Positions 1 through 9,930 of a stretch of 64,000 bases of DNA are shown here, one piece after another. Numbering within the stretch: the first letter of the stretch is position 1; each line of letters opens with the position of its first letter. The notes under the pieces were generated by a model, which was given only the letters and a program-made list of their open reading frames with translations, searched no databases and had not been told where the DNA came from. Origin of the DNA: Plantago major (lineage: Eukaryota; Streptophyta; Magnoliopsida; Lamiales; Plantaginaceae); the NCBI GenBank assembly GCA_026545765.1, contig JAIFAC010000207.1, positions 82,282 to 146,281 on the forward strand. Reading direction: 5' to 3'. The position numbers and the translations under genes are program-made.

Positions 1-16
1 ATATTTCAGATCAACA
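1..16 (-). repeat. Inner edge of A1 3' LTR
   Basis: The first 16 bases, ending ATCAACA, match the outer end of the complete A1 LTR at 13261-13276 and the A2 LTR ends at 41634 and 54472. On the minus strand this is the TGTTGAT start of the 3' LTR. The rest of the LTR lies left of the window. Confidence 0.8.
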
Positions 17-662
17 TATGTCCCCTAGTTTCCAAGTATCTTAGTAGAAGATAGTTGTGGAACTATCGTTTGGAAAGTCTTTGAGGAAAAGAATCTGCTC
101 TCCAATCCGCTTCGATCTCGTTGAAAAAGGTGTACTCAGATTGTGTGGCCATTGACTTAGTCTCTCTCTCCCCCCCCCCCCCTTTTTCTTTTTCTAAAAC
201 ATCGTCGCCATCCGAGGGACCAGGTCCGAAGAGCAACGACGTGAAGAAAAAAAAGAAAAAAGGGTATTTGTAATGGAGACTAGGTTTTAGGCTCCGAACA
301 TCGGTAGTGTACCTTTGACGAGCTACGGTGACGGACCGTAGGTGCGTGTCTCGTCCGAACCAGCCTCTGTGGTTGCGGGAAGGTCCGAAGGGAAATCACT
401 CGAGTATACGAGGTTCCTTGTGTGGACAAGTTATGCCGGGCTGATAAGCCGCTGGGCGTCCGAGAAGACGATACTCCGGAGCTCTCGTGTTGTCTGCCTC
501 CCGAGAGAGGGAGAGTTGCTGTATTCATCTATCCAAGGAGTAAATTTGTTGTACCCAATCGTCATTTCACTTGGTATAATTGTACTAAACCGTTGGATGG
601 TTTTTGATCGACGGTGGAGATTAAATCCGAAAAATCGCGATTTGGAGTTCAATATGGCCCTC
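17..662. other. A1 3' untranslated region between LTR and antisense promoter
   Basis: This is non-coding sequence of the element. On the minus strand a purine-rich stretch (GGAAACTAGGGGACATA) abuts the LTR and serves as the likely polypurine tract. A second long purine tract, seen on the plus strand as C12 followed by a T-rich run, lies at about 165-205. The whole stretch is matched by 41635-42239 in A2 with many small indels. The short reading frames here are not conserved in frame between the copies and are not genes. Confidence 0.7.
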
Positions 663-671
663 TATAAATAG
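663..671 (+). promoter_or_regulatory. TATA box of the A1 antisense gene
   Basis: TATAAATAG lies upstream of a GT-AG intron (819-1079) and the antisense ORF start at 1081. The same arrangement recurs at 42240 (A2, TATAAACAG), 62513 (D, TATAAATAG) and, on the minus strand, near 17475-17466 (B, TGTAAATAG). Recurrence in four copies makes a promoter role likely. The transcription start has not been measured. Confidence 0.6.
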
Positions 672-818
672 AGGTCACGTTCATTTCTCATCGCTTAGAG
701 AGATAATTTTGCATTCCGAGTACATCCGGCAACCACAATCAATCCGAAGAAGCGACGAGTGGTTCAAGCGCGTGATCCCGCAAGTAGTCAAGTCACTTAT
801 CTAATCATCCGAGTCCAA

Positions 819-1079
819 GTAAGTTTACTTGTCTCGCCTTATGATTAAATTATCTGCTTTTCATCTTCGAGTTACTCGGATGTATGCTTATAATGTGGTG
901 TAGTGGATAACCAATGCATTGATGTTGACTAACACCGAATAAGTGTAGTACTGACTCCGAGCTAACTGCGCCGAGTAAAGCTGCTAGTTTTGGCTTTGAA
1001 TTGGCCACTTTTAATATACATAAACGACCTCTCGGACTGCCATCTTAAAGCTTACGATATTGCTTTCTCCTTTCCCTAG
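819..1079 (+). other. 5' UTR intron of the A1 antisense gene (261 nt)
   Basis: The donor is CCAA/GTAAGT and the acceptor is TTTCCCTAG/G, one base before the ATG at 1081. The A2 copy has the same donor and acceptor and exactly the same length (42398-42658). B has a longer intron with matching borders on the minus strand (17272-16763), and D has one at 62709-63143. The sequence within is T-rich, as expected for plant introns. Confidence 0.6.
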
Positions 1080-1080
1080 G

Positions 1081-3960
1081 ATGTCCGAGAGTGATAGCCA
1101 AAATCGATCCGAGGCTGAGGGATATGACTCCGAGGCGATATCCTTAACCGATAGCTCCGAGGAGATTGAGATTTTGGATGATGACGAAGTACTGGAGGTG
1201 GAGCAAGCGCCCTATCCGAGTCGGGAAGAGCCCGAGGTAAGTTCCTTACTTCGGTTAGTTGTTCCAGATTCTGGTCCTCCGAGGCGTCCGGATTACCTGC
1301 GAGTGTCGCATGTGCAGGTTATTGTAGCGGCTCAAGAGACAAGCTCGCGGGTTATAGGAACTCGTCGCCCGGGCCGCCAGAATCAACTTCCTAGAGATCC
1401 GAACTTTAATTCGCACCTAGGTTATAACTTTAGGAGTAATCCTAATCGAGTCCGCTCGTTCCGGATCCGCAGCGCCAACTATCGAGGAAGTGCATGATAC
1501 ATCAAGCACCTCCCAATTTGAGCATCTTCAAGAGGGCGAGGAGGATCGTGTGTTGTCGCCTATTCGGACTGTTGTAGAGTTAGCGTCCTCATCCGAGGAA
1601 GATGAGGCGGAAGAAGGTGTGCGGGGCGAAGATTCTGGTTCCGAGGAGGAAGAAGGTGCAGAGCCATCCGCTAATGTGCTCCGTGTGGAAACTTCCGGGC
1701 AAGCAGGGCCGAGTCGGCAGGTGGCTGAGGAAGAGCGTCCGGAGAGGCTAAGGAAGGGTGAAGATGTTTTCCAAGTGAAGTTCCTCAGGGGACTGTGTCA
1801 CTCACCCCGATCTGGAGGGCGAGTTGAATGAAGATGGTACTCTGCCTACTTGTGCCTCAACCATCCGAGCCGATGAAGTGGATGAGCTCCGGAGGAGATA
1901 TGAGATCCCGGAGTGTGTGGAGATTCTCATCCCGGACGAATCTCATGCTTTCTATAATCCGCCTCCGGGCTGCATGTCGGTCTATGAGATAAGTCTCCAT
2001 TGCGGATGGCGGCTACCGTCCCGAAGTTTTTGGAGATTTTGAACAGCATGGGCTTGAGTCCGCACCAGATCATCCCCAACTCCCTCGGAAATTTGATGTG
2101 CTTCGGAGTCTTATGTAAATATAAATGCATCCCGCTTACCTTCGACAATTTCCGCAAATTGTTTAACATTAGTGTAAGTAGTAGGAACACTTGGTTCTAT
2201 ACATTCGTATGTCGCCAGGCATACACATTTTTTGTTGATCCTTTGTCCTCGTTGGGAATCCAATGGTTCAAGAGGTACATTTTTGTCCGTCCGGCTCTGA
2301 AGCCCGGGCAATCCGAAGCGAAGAGGCCTACATGGCATTTTGAGAAGAAGATCTTCCGGGGGAAACTGCCAGATTGGAAGCCACCGGCTCGGAACATCCC
2401 CTTGTGGATGCAAGCATTCCATCGTAGTCAGGAGCCGGAGAAGTACTTCTTCCGAGGTCTGATATGTCAGCCTCTGCCTTTCTTGGCCGGCTTGTCGAGC
2501 CAAGTTTTTGTGATAACATGGAAGATTTGAGTAAGTGATTTCTCTCTACCTCTGGTTGGTTGTCCGAGTCGGTTGTCTGTTTGTCGACTATATGATTATC
2601 ATTTGTAGATTCTTTTGTATTTTGCAACTGTGATTCAGATGTGCAGCTTTTTGGTTCGAGTATACGATGTCGACCATGCGGGAGCTGAAGCGTCAGCAAA
2701 ATGTCAGCAATGGAAGGAGTTGCGAGGGTTCCTGACCCATTATCAAGATTTCCACCGCATCCCAATGAACGAGCCAAGAAACGCCGGTGTTCCGAGCGGA
2801 GGAGTCTCGAGAGTCATGCGAAGAGGCCCAAACTATCCCTACTCCAGACAAGGGTAAGGTGGTCGGGACTAAGGGCTCGAAGAAGCCTCCGAGATCCGTG
2901 TCCCGAGATCCTCCCGCAAGCGGATCGAGCGATGTAGCTCCAAAAAAGCGCGCCTCCGAAGGTCCGAATCCTCCCGCCAAGAAGGGCAAGGGAAAGGTGG
3001 GCGAGGCTCCCGAGCTGGATTCGATGCGAAGTTGCTTTGCTGGTTGCTTGAGCCGGAGCATTTCGAGTTAACGCCGCCAACGCAAAGTGAGTTTAAGTTT
3101 TCCGTTGGTTTTACATCTTCTTGTGGTTCGGAGGTATCTAACGCCTCGATGTTTCGCTTTTGTTTTCGCCTTGTCATTGTTGTCAAGCATGCTCCTTGGT
3201 GGTCGCCGGAGGGCTACCTAGAAGAAGATTTAGCTGCAAGAGGCTTCAGCGATTGAAGGCCCCATGCACAAAGACTTCGAGCGCTCAAGAAGGCTATAGT
3301 GCTAAACAAGAGGCCGAGTCGGAGACGCCAAGATGAAAAGTGCCATTCGCCTTTTTGGAGGCCGATTTAAAAGTGCACCAAGATAGTTTCGACGATTTCG
3401 TGGCCGCCTCTGACTTTCAAGGATAAGATGTCAAGGAGCTGGACATAAGGCCGCCCAAGATTTCCTTGATTCGACTCCTACAAGTTTCGCCGAGTCAAAG
3501 TATGATGAGGCCCGTCAAGATGGGTTTGATGTACCGGAGCAAAGGCTTGAGGAAGGGTTGGATACCGGATGATCAGAACTTGGAGGCGGAGGGGTATCCG
3601 CCTTTAAAAATGGAGATGGCTCGGACTTTGCTCCGGAGGGTGTCTTGATGCGATTTGCTTAAGTGTGAATTTGTGGAGTCGTCTCATGACGAGTCGGAGG
3701 GCAAGAAGTACAACCACGGCGTCCAGATTCTCCCATCCTTCGCCCCTCGGGTGCTCATGTCCAAGGTTTTCGCCTTCGAGGACCACTTGGAGCACAACCG
3801 AGATCGCCGATTTGCCGGCGCCCAAGGCTTTGATCGCGACCTCGACGATGGAGGAGTGTCCGCCTTCCTGAAAGAGGTTGAGGCTCGGAGAGAATGGAGG
3901 ATAGCCCAACAACAAGGTCAAGCGCCCGAGAAGGAACGGCGGCCTCTCGCCTCAACCTAG
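1081..3960 (+). pseudogene. A1 antisense gene (Tat aORF) with acidic N-terminus and Transposase_28-like domain, frameshifted
   Basis: The gene lies opposite to the element's own gag-pol strand. The start ATG at 1081 follows the intron acceptor and opens MSESDSQN, nearly identical to B (MSGSDSQN). Residues 1-250 are rich in Ser, Glu and Asp. From about 1824 to 2500 the frame resembles the plant 'putative gypsy-type transposon' domain (Transposase_28): HAFYNPPPG, then an HCGW motif, then IIPNSLGNL, FDNFRKLF and WFKRYIFVRPALKPG. A short intron probably follows (2531-2608). The C-terminal part has a basic segment (PPAKKGKGK) and a charged, coiled-coil-like end (EVEARREWRIAQQQ) with a stop at 3958. 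Frame changes occur near 1480, 1820 and 2020. The function is unknown; antisense extra ORFs are described for Tat elements. Confidence 0.7.
2531..2608 (+). other. Candidate second intron of the A1 antisense gene (78 nt)
   Basis: A GTAAGTGA donor at 2531 and an ATTTGTAG acceptor ending at 2608 bracket a T-rich stretch with stops. A2 keeps GTAAGTGG at the matching place (near 44048) and TTTGTAG near 44123. The exact acceptor is uncertain because a second CAG lies 30 nt downstream. Confidence 0.45.
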
Positions 3961-4624
3961 TTCGTCCGAGCGAAAGGCGTAAAGGAAGACGGGTATGCCC
4001 GGTTTTTGTAATAGGTGCCTCCGCCAAAAAGCAAAGGTTGCTTTTTTCCCATCATCTTTGTTGTACAAACATATACTTATCTTTGATGAATGTTATTGGT
4101 CTGGGCCCTTGATGGCTCGGAACTATTTTTGTTCGAGATATACTATTGTTGATGTTCACATCCTTGCGCTTAACTTCAGATTGCATAGAAATTGCCAACT
4201 CGTAGACTCGGATAGTGGGTTTGGCCCCTTGAGATCCGTACCGCCAGGACCTTAATTTGCCTAATGCGAATTCTCCTTTGCGGGTCTTGGGGGACAATCA
4301 ACCGTTGTGCCCATCCGAATCGGAAGCTATAATAGAAATAAACCGGATCACGAATTGGTTCGGAGCCACGTCTTAGAGTGGCCAGGCTTGCAAGAAAAAG
4401 AATCGCCTCGTATCGTGATAAGTTAAGACGATTCGGACGTTGTCTTGGTGCGTCTTCCCGAGTCATGCAGACTTGTGAGATAGCGAAAAGATGATCAGCA
4501 TTAAGTATAGGGTGACTCTATACGAATCACAGTTGCTTCGGATGTTGTTATGTTAGCCCCGAGCTTGGTACGTCCGAGTGAGTAGCATAGTCGGTATGCT
4601 CAACCGTGTGGACGGATTGTTGGG

Positions 4625-4735
4625 TTGGGCCAATGGGAACCGAAGAGCCAGGCCATGTTCGGCCCAAGCCCATTTCCGGTGAATATGGGACACGTGTCCA
4701 CTTCCAATTGGTCTTCTCTTTCTATATATACTCCT
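4625..4735 (+). promoter_or_regulatory. Second promoter-like block in A1 spacer (CCAAT, G-box, TATA)
   Basis: GGGCCAATGGG, then GACACGTGTCC (a G-box palindrome), then CTATATATAC occur in that order within about 110 bp. The TATA part is preserved in A2 near 46203, while the CCAAT and G-box are damaged there. No downstream ORF is evident, so it may drive a non-coding RNA or may be chance. Confidence 0.3.
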
Positions 4736-5349
4736 GCTTTGTACGGCTTTTCAATAAGACATCTTGCCCTTTTATAGTAATCAAAGGTCCGGAGCTCGAG
4801 TCCGAGCGGCTGGTGAGCATGTTTATGCCATTACTCTCGCCCGTGGTCTCGTCCCAAGGGTTTCTCCGATGCTTCGGAGGTCTATCCGGGCTGGTTCTTC
4901 GGTGAGAGTCGTGGAAATCAGATTGCTCGGAAAGCCAGCCTCAGATCTTTGAGGATACGGTCCGTACCGAGTGAGGCCTAAAATATTTGCCAATCAATTC
5001 CTCTGATCGTCAGGCTAATCTTCTTTCTCCGGGGCTGTGGTCTATGTTCGTGACTTTTAGCCCTGAAGAGGTAGATTAGCTGGATGGTTCGGGGATCTTC
5101 ACATAGTTGGTTTTGAATCTCAATGCGCCCGAGGCATTCCGCTCTGGTTATGTGCCCGGGGGGCGACAAGTCGGCAGAATTGGTTTGATAGAATCCCTTC
5201 CAGTATTTCGTGGTTCGGTCGTAAAAAACCGCCCAAAATGTTGGAAGGCTTTCTATCAAACCTGTTGTGTCTAGTTGTTCGTTTCTCGGATGGAGGGAGG
5301 CGTATCCCTTTGAGTAGGTCTCTTAGGTTGACCTTGAGGATGTGTATCC

Positions 5350-5690
5350 GAGCAGTTTGGTTTTATTGCAGGACCGTATTTCCGTGATTGAAGGCTCGAG
5401 GGAGCTATTTGCAATTTTGGAAAGGGGTCCCCAACAAGGCCGAGCTTGTTTGAGTCGGATCATTGGGGAGCTCCAAGTAACCTTTTGGTGACTCGCTTGT
5501 CTTGCACCTAAGGTCTTTCGTCCGAGCAATCGGTTTTGTTGGAGCGTTCCGTAATTGAAGGCTCGAGGGAGCGACTTACACTCGAACGGAGTCCCCGACA
5601 ATGCCGGTCTTGTTGGGACTCGGACCAACGGAGCCTCCGGAGTGACTTGTGTTGATCCGACAATCCGGTTTGCCGCTTTCCAAATACTCA
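5350..5690. repeat. Two tandem ~175-bp units in A1 spacer
   Basis: Unit 1 (5350-5523) and unit 2 (5524-5690) share the ordered landmarks GGTTTT, ATTGAAGGCTCGAGGGAGC, GGTCCCC or AGTCCCC, and CTTGTTTGAGTCGGA or CTTGTTGGGACTCGGA. A2 has the same pair at 46808-47120. Confidence 0.65.
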
Positions 5691-6339
5691 ACTGGGTATA
5701 TTCATAGTTTTTGTTATGAGGCGATCCGGATGGTCAGTGTGCTTCGGAGCTTTCTGTCATTCAGAAGTGATGAAGTATCCTTTCTGGAAGCAATGAATGG
5801 CCTAGGTTACATCGTCCGGCTGCCGTTAAACTTTGGATCGCTCAAGGGGCTTTGAAACCTCACGAAGCGATCAAAGTTCGATGGTATAGTTCCTTCTTCC
5901 TTCGAGCGCCACGTATGCAGCTAATAGTGCCTGTGACAGGTTTGGTTCGCAGACCAGAGTTAGTTAGGAAGCTTTGTAGAAGTAGAAAAGAAATAGAGTG
6001 GGAGCTTGTTTTGTAAGCTTGAGTAGGCTCTTCGACCTCGACTTTGTAAATCTGCACTCGCTTTTAATAAAAGCGATTTGCCTTTGTGAAGGCTCTGACA
6101 CTGTGATTGGTTAGTCCGATCCGGATCACCAGATGATCTAGTTCGGATCGAGTAGTTAAATATTTTCATGGCCCGTTCGAATCATGAGACTCGGAGGTCA
6201 TGATTATCAACAATGTTTATGGAATCACAGTTGTATTGATTTGACGGAAATCGGATTACAACTTGAGGACTTCGAGGCCTTTTTTCAAAAAACAAACAGA
6301 AAAAACAGGTCGACAAGATAGAGGAAGGTGACAGTCGTT

Positions 6340-7640
6340 GCCACACTTCTCTAAGTGTAAAACTTTTGGAGATTCTCGCATTCCAAGTTCTCTTCAAGGC
6401 CCGCCTTGTTCATCTTCTAGTTCAAAGCTTCCATTAACTCTTGCCCCAAAGAATATTATATGGTCCTTCCCACTGGGCTTAAGTTTCCCACATGACTTAG
6501 TATATCGGCTCTTCCGAGGACTAAGTCTCCAACTTGTATGTCCTTGGGAAGGACACGCTATTCAGAAGCTCGAAAGTCATGGCTTGGTACAAGGATGTTG
6601 GCCAATGCCTTATCGCTTGTCTTCAAGGAGCTCAAGGTCGAGATCCTTGAGCTCATTATCAACTGGTTGTATTGCCGGATTCTCCGCCACCACCGCCTCC
6701 GAAGGATGACCGCCGGATCCATAGACCAAGGAGAAAGGTGTTTCAGGTGGCGGTTCGGCTGCCGCTCGATGCGCCTAAAGGACCGCGCCAAGATCATCCG
6801 CCTAACTGCCTTGGGAAGTTCTCAACCTTTTCTCCAAAATTTTGACTATGGTCTTGTTGGTGGCTTCCACCGCCATTGGCTTGGGGTGGCAACCAAGTAA
6901 AGCGTTGTTCTATTTTGAAGGACTGAAGCCACTCCTTCAGCCTTGACCCAGAAAATTGTGCTCCATTGTCTGAAACTAACACTCGTGGGAGTCCAAACCG
7001 GCAGATAATGTTCCTCCAGATGAATGTCCGAACTCTGGTTTCGGTGATGGTTGACACTGCTTCGGCTTCGACCCACTTAGTGAAGTACTCTACTGCGACT
7101 ATCAAGAACTTCTTTTGATGTGTTCCTCGCGGAAAGAGACCAACTATGTCTATGCCCCATTGATCAAATGGGCATGCTATGATTGACGGAATCATAGGGT
7201 TGGTCGGGCGGTGTGGTATGTTGGCATAGTATTGGCAGTCTTCACAGGCGCGGGCGATGTTGGCAGCATCCATGTCGATAGTTGGCCAATAGTATCCTTG
7301 CCTTATGATCTTTTGCGCCAAAGTTCTTCCCCCCGAGTGACTTCCACAACTTCCGGCGTGGATTTCTTCCATTGCTGTTTTCGCCTCTTGAGGATCTAGG
7401 CACCTCAGGTGAGTTCCACTGTAAGATCTCTTGTAGAGATCTTCTCCCAGAATAAAGTATCTGTTAGCTCGACATTGAATCTTCCTGGCCTCTCTAGGAT
7501 CCACAGGTAAAGTACCATCCTTGAGGTAACAGAATATATCGGTCATCCAATTTCTTTCTGTGCTCAAGAGAAATATCTTTCCGTTGGAGTTTGCCAGGGA
7601 GGATTCTGCGCGGGTCATTAGGATGACACTTCTTGTGTCC
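6340..7640 (-). pseudogene. A1 integrase
   Basis: This is the 3' end of pol. Minus-strand codons from about 7640 show the linker to integrase, an HHCC zinc-binding region (EEIHAGSCGSHSG followed by ARACEDCQYY), the first catalytic Asp in QWGIDIVG, and the second in VSDNGAQF. The region of the third catalytic residue is split by a frameshift near 6890, where the frame changes just after QANG and VEATNKTI continues in another frame. Conserved C-terminal Tat integrase text continues in broken frames to a FYT-stop near 6340. It would insert element cDNA in the nucleus. The breaks make this copy inactive as written. Confidence 0.85.
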
Positions 7641-8065
7641 AAAGCTCCTAAGGCTGAGGCGTACTTGGAGAGGGCATCGGCTTTTTCATTCCACTCTCTG
7701 TGAAATTGGTCAAGAGTAATTTCTTCAAAGTGCTCAACCTCTTTCTTGAGGAGCTCCAAGTATTTGATCATATTAGGTCCTTTGGCGGTAAAGGACCCGG
7801 AGAACTCGGATTGTACGAGCTGAGAGTCCGTGTAGGCTTTGATCCTTTTTACCCGAAGGGCTCTCGCCATTCTTAGGCCGGTGATAAGTGCTTCATACTC
7901 GGCCTCGTTGTTCGTCACTTTGAAGTTGAGAGTGATGGCATTTAACTTGGCTCCTTCAGACTTTCAAGAAAATTCCTATTCCTCCCACCGTCCGGTTGAT
8001 GATCCATCCACTTGTAATGTCCAACATTCTCTGCTTCCTCCTTTCCTTCCATAGTGGGAGTGAGT
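7640..8065 (-). pseudogene. A1 second RNase H domain (aRNH type)
   Basis: The domain begins at WTLQVDGSSTG (about 8020 downward) and continues in a new frame with NNEAEYEAL and AYTDSQLV, placing the expected catalytic Asp, Glu and Asp. An extra RNase H between the Gypsy RNase H and integrase is a known feature of Tat elements. A frameshift near 7970 separates the first Asp from the rest. Its job is to remove RNA from the RNA/DNA hybrid and to process primers during reverse transcription. Confidence 0.8.
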
Positions 8066-8279
8066 GCTTTCACCTCGCTTGTCGGAAGATGCAGTTGTTG
8101 AGGTATTGAGTTCTTCGTCCAAAAGAAACATGTGCCTCACCCTTAGTGAATCATCCATAGGTTGGTAGTTTTCAGTCATAGGCTGAATGCTACCTCTCTG
8201 TGTCTCCTCTGCTTCTTTCTCTCCACCTGATTCCTTGATTAGGGCAATCGCCGCCTGACTAGCCTTTTCCTGGAAATTT

Positions 8280-8760
8280 TCGTTCTCCTTTTCTGCCTTC
8301 TCTGGATAGTCTACCAGGAAGTCGGCCAGAACTTGTGCTTTCTTGGCAGATGGGGCTTGATACCCAATATCATACTCACTTAGCTCAATAGCCCATTTGG
8401 AGAGGCGTCCTGACTGATCCGGTTTTTCCAAGACATGTTTGAGTGGCTCATTGGTAAGGACTACAATCCGATGCGATTTGAAGTAAGGCTTTAGTCGCCG
8501 TGCAGTGTAAACCAGTGCGAAGGCGAGCTTCTCAATTTTGACATATCTGGCCTCGGAGCCTACAAGAGCTTTGCTCAAATAGTAAATTGGTAAATGCTCG
8601 TTGTCTTGTAGCCGTACCAGTACAAAACTTATTGCTTCATCAGTGGTGGCCAAATAGAGGTAAAGAGTTTCATCCTCCATGGGTTTAGATGTATAGGCGA
8701 GAGGAGATACTTTTTCAAGTTTTCCAGGGCCTCTTCGCACTCCTTTGTCCACTCGAACTT
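8280..8760 (-). pseudogene. A1 Gypsy-type RNase H, catalytically degenerate
   Basis: The fold-level motifs are clear on the minus strand: LYLYLATTDEAIS, IYYLSKAL, YVKIEKLAFALV, SHRIVVLT and PDQSGRLSKWAIELSEYDI. Where an active Ty3 RNase H has a TDAS-type first Asp, this one has LYLYLATT. Element B has LYLYLAIT at the same place, so the loss is shared by the lineage rather than a private mutation. It probably acts as a structural connection between RT and the second RNase H. Confidence 0.8.
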
Positions 8761-8779
8761 ATTTCCTTTTCGTAAGATC

Positions 8780-9475
8780 TTGAAGAAGGGAAGGTTCTTC
8801 TCGGCGGACCTTGAGATAAAACAGCTTAGCGCCATCACCTTTCCTAGAAGCTTCTGAACTTCATTGATGGTCTTGGGCTGTGGCAGATCTATGATTGCCT
8901 TTATCTTTTCTGGGTTAGCACTGATGCCTCTTTCTATGACCATGTAGCCAAGGAATTTTCCTCCTTTTACCCCGAAAGTGCACTTTTCAGGGTTCAGCTT
9001 CATTCCATATTTCCGGAGAATAGAAAAGCAATTGTTGAGGTGTTCGATGTGCTCCTCTTCAGTCTTGCTTTTCACAAGCATGTCATCCACATAGACTTCC
9101 ATGGTTTTTCCCAATTCTTCCTTGAACATCTTATTTACCAACTGGTAAGTAGCTCCTGCGTTCGAGGCCAAAAGGCATGACCTTGAAGCAATAGACTCCT
9201 CCGCAAAGAATGCCGCTTTCTTGATGTCTTCGAGCCATCCTAATTTGGTAGAAGCCTTGGTATGCATCCATGAAGCTTAGAAGTGCACATCCTGCAGTGG
9301 AATCGACCAAATTGGTCTATGCGTGGCAATGGATAGGATCTTTCGACAAAACTTGTTGAGTCCGGTGAAGTTGCACATTCTCCACTTTCCTGGAGCTTTT
9401 TCGACGAGGACCACGTTGTAGACCCAATCAGAGTATCTGACTTCTTCGATATGACCTGCTTTCATCAATTTGTCA
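8780..9475 (-). pseudogene. A1 reverse transcriptase
   Basis: Minus-strand codons give KAGHIEEVRYSDW and VEKAPGKWRMC at 9460-9370, then after frame breaks GATYQLVNKMFKEE, the catalytic YVDD (9093-9082), KLNPEKCTFGVKGGKFLGY and ISANPEKIKAI. This is the standard Ty3/Gypsy RT order. Frames change between about 9350 and 9150. It copies element RNA into DNA in the cytoplasmic particle. The B and A2 copies carry the same motifs. Confidence 0.9.
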
Positions 9476-9479
9476 ACCT

Positions 9480-9930
9480 CCCCTGCTATGATAGCATCCT
9501 CAACTGGTCCGAAGTCTTTCCTCTTTTGTGGATGTGCTTGATCGTAGGATCCATGTTCGACGGTGAATCGTGATCCTTGGGTCTATCCTTTGAGATCATC
9601 TGCTCCAAGCAAAGATGTCGCGATTGTCCGGCGGCGTAATGAGCTTCACTTATTTCAGACTCATCTCCGCTCCAATCCGAGTTGTTCTTCCGGATTTCCT
9701 TCACCGCTTGGACCTCTTTCAAGGCTTCATGGGATTCTATTCTAGCTGTCTTGGGGAACTTTTCTCTGAATGATCCAATACCGATCTCTTCCTTTGGTGG
9801 AGTTAGAGTAATGGGAGAATGGCTAAGAGGGCCCTTAGTGACCGAAAGGACAGGTTCATGGCCCTCCGTCGACATGATGTAACACTCCTGTGCTTCTCGA
9901 TGTTGCCCATTTCTTCCCCACGCTGCTCGG
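9480..9930 (-). pseudogene. A1 pol linker between protease and RT
   Basis: A minus-strand frame of about 130 codons (9875-9486) lies between protease and RT. It is polar, with ESHEALKEVQAVKEIRKNNSD and similar text, and has no recognisable domain. The region is preserved in A2 (about 50760-51070), where it is also frameshifted. I treat it as part of the pol polyprotein, not as a separate gene. Confidence 0.55.

Larger units (their letters stand above)
3961..6339. other. A1 long spacer between antisense gene and pol
   Basis: About 2.4 kb of low-coding sequence is matched by 45481-47760 in A2. It holds a promoter-like block (4620-4735), a two-unit tandem repeat of about 175 bp (5350-5690), and a plant-like 3'-end stretch at 6030-6070 (TTGTAAAT, then AATAAA on the plus strand) that could end antisense transcripts. 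No reading frame is kept between the two copies. Long, repeat-bearing 3' regions are typical of Tat elements. Confidence 0.6.

Noticed and set aside
280-671. Overlapping frames on both strands near the A1 LTR as genes.
   Set aside because: They are not conserved in A2, B or D. The region is better explained as the untranslated part of a Tat element with an antisense promoter.
2111-2503. 130-codon minus-strand frame opposite the Transposase_28-like domain.
   Set aside because: It is a shadow of the plus-strand domain. It lacks a recognisable motif and is not preserved in A2 or B, whereas the plus-strand frame is.
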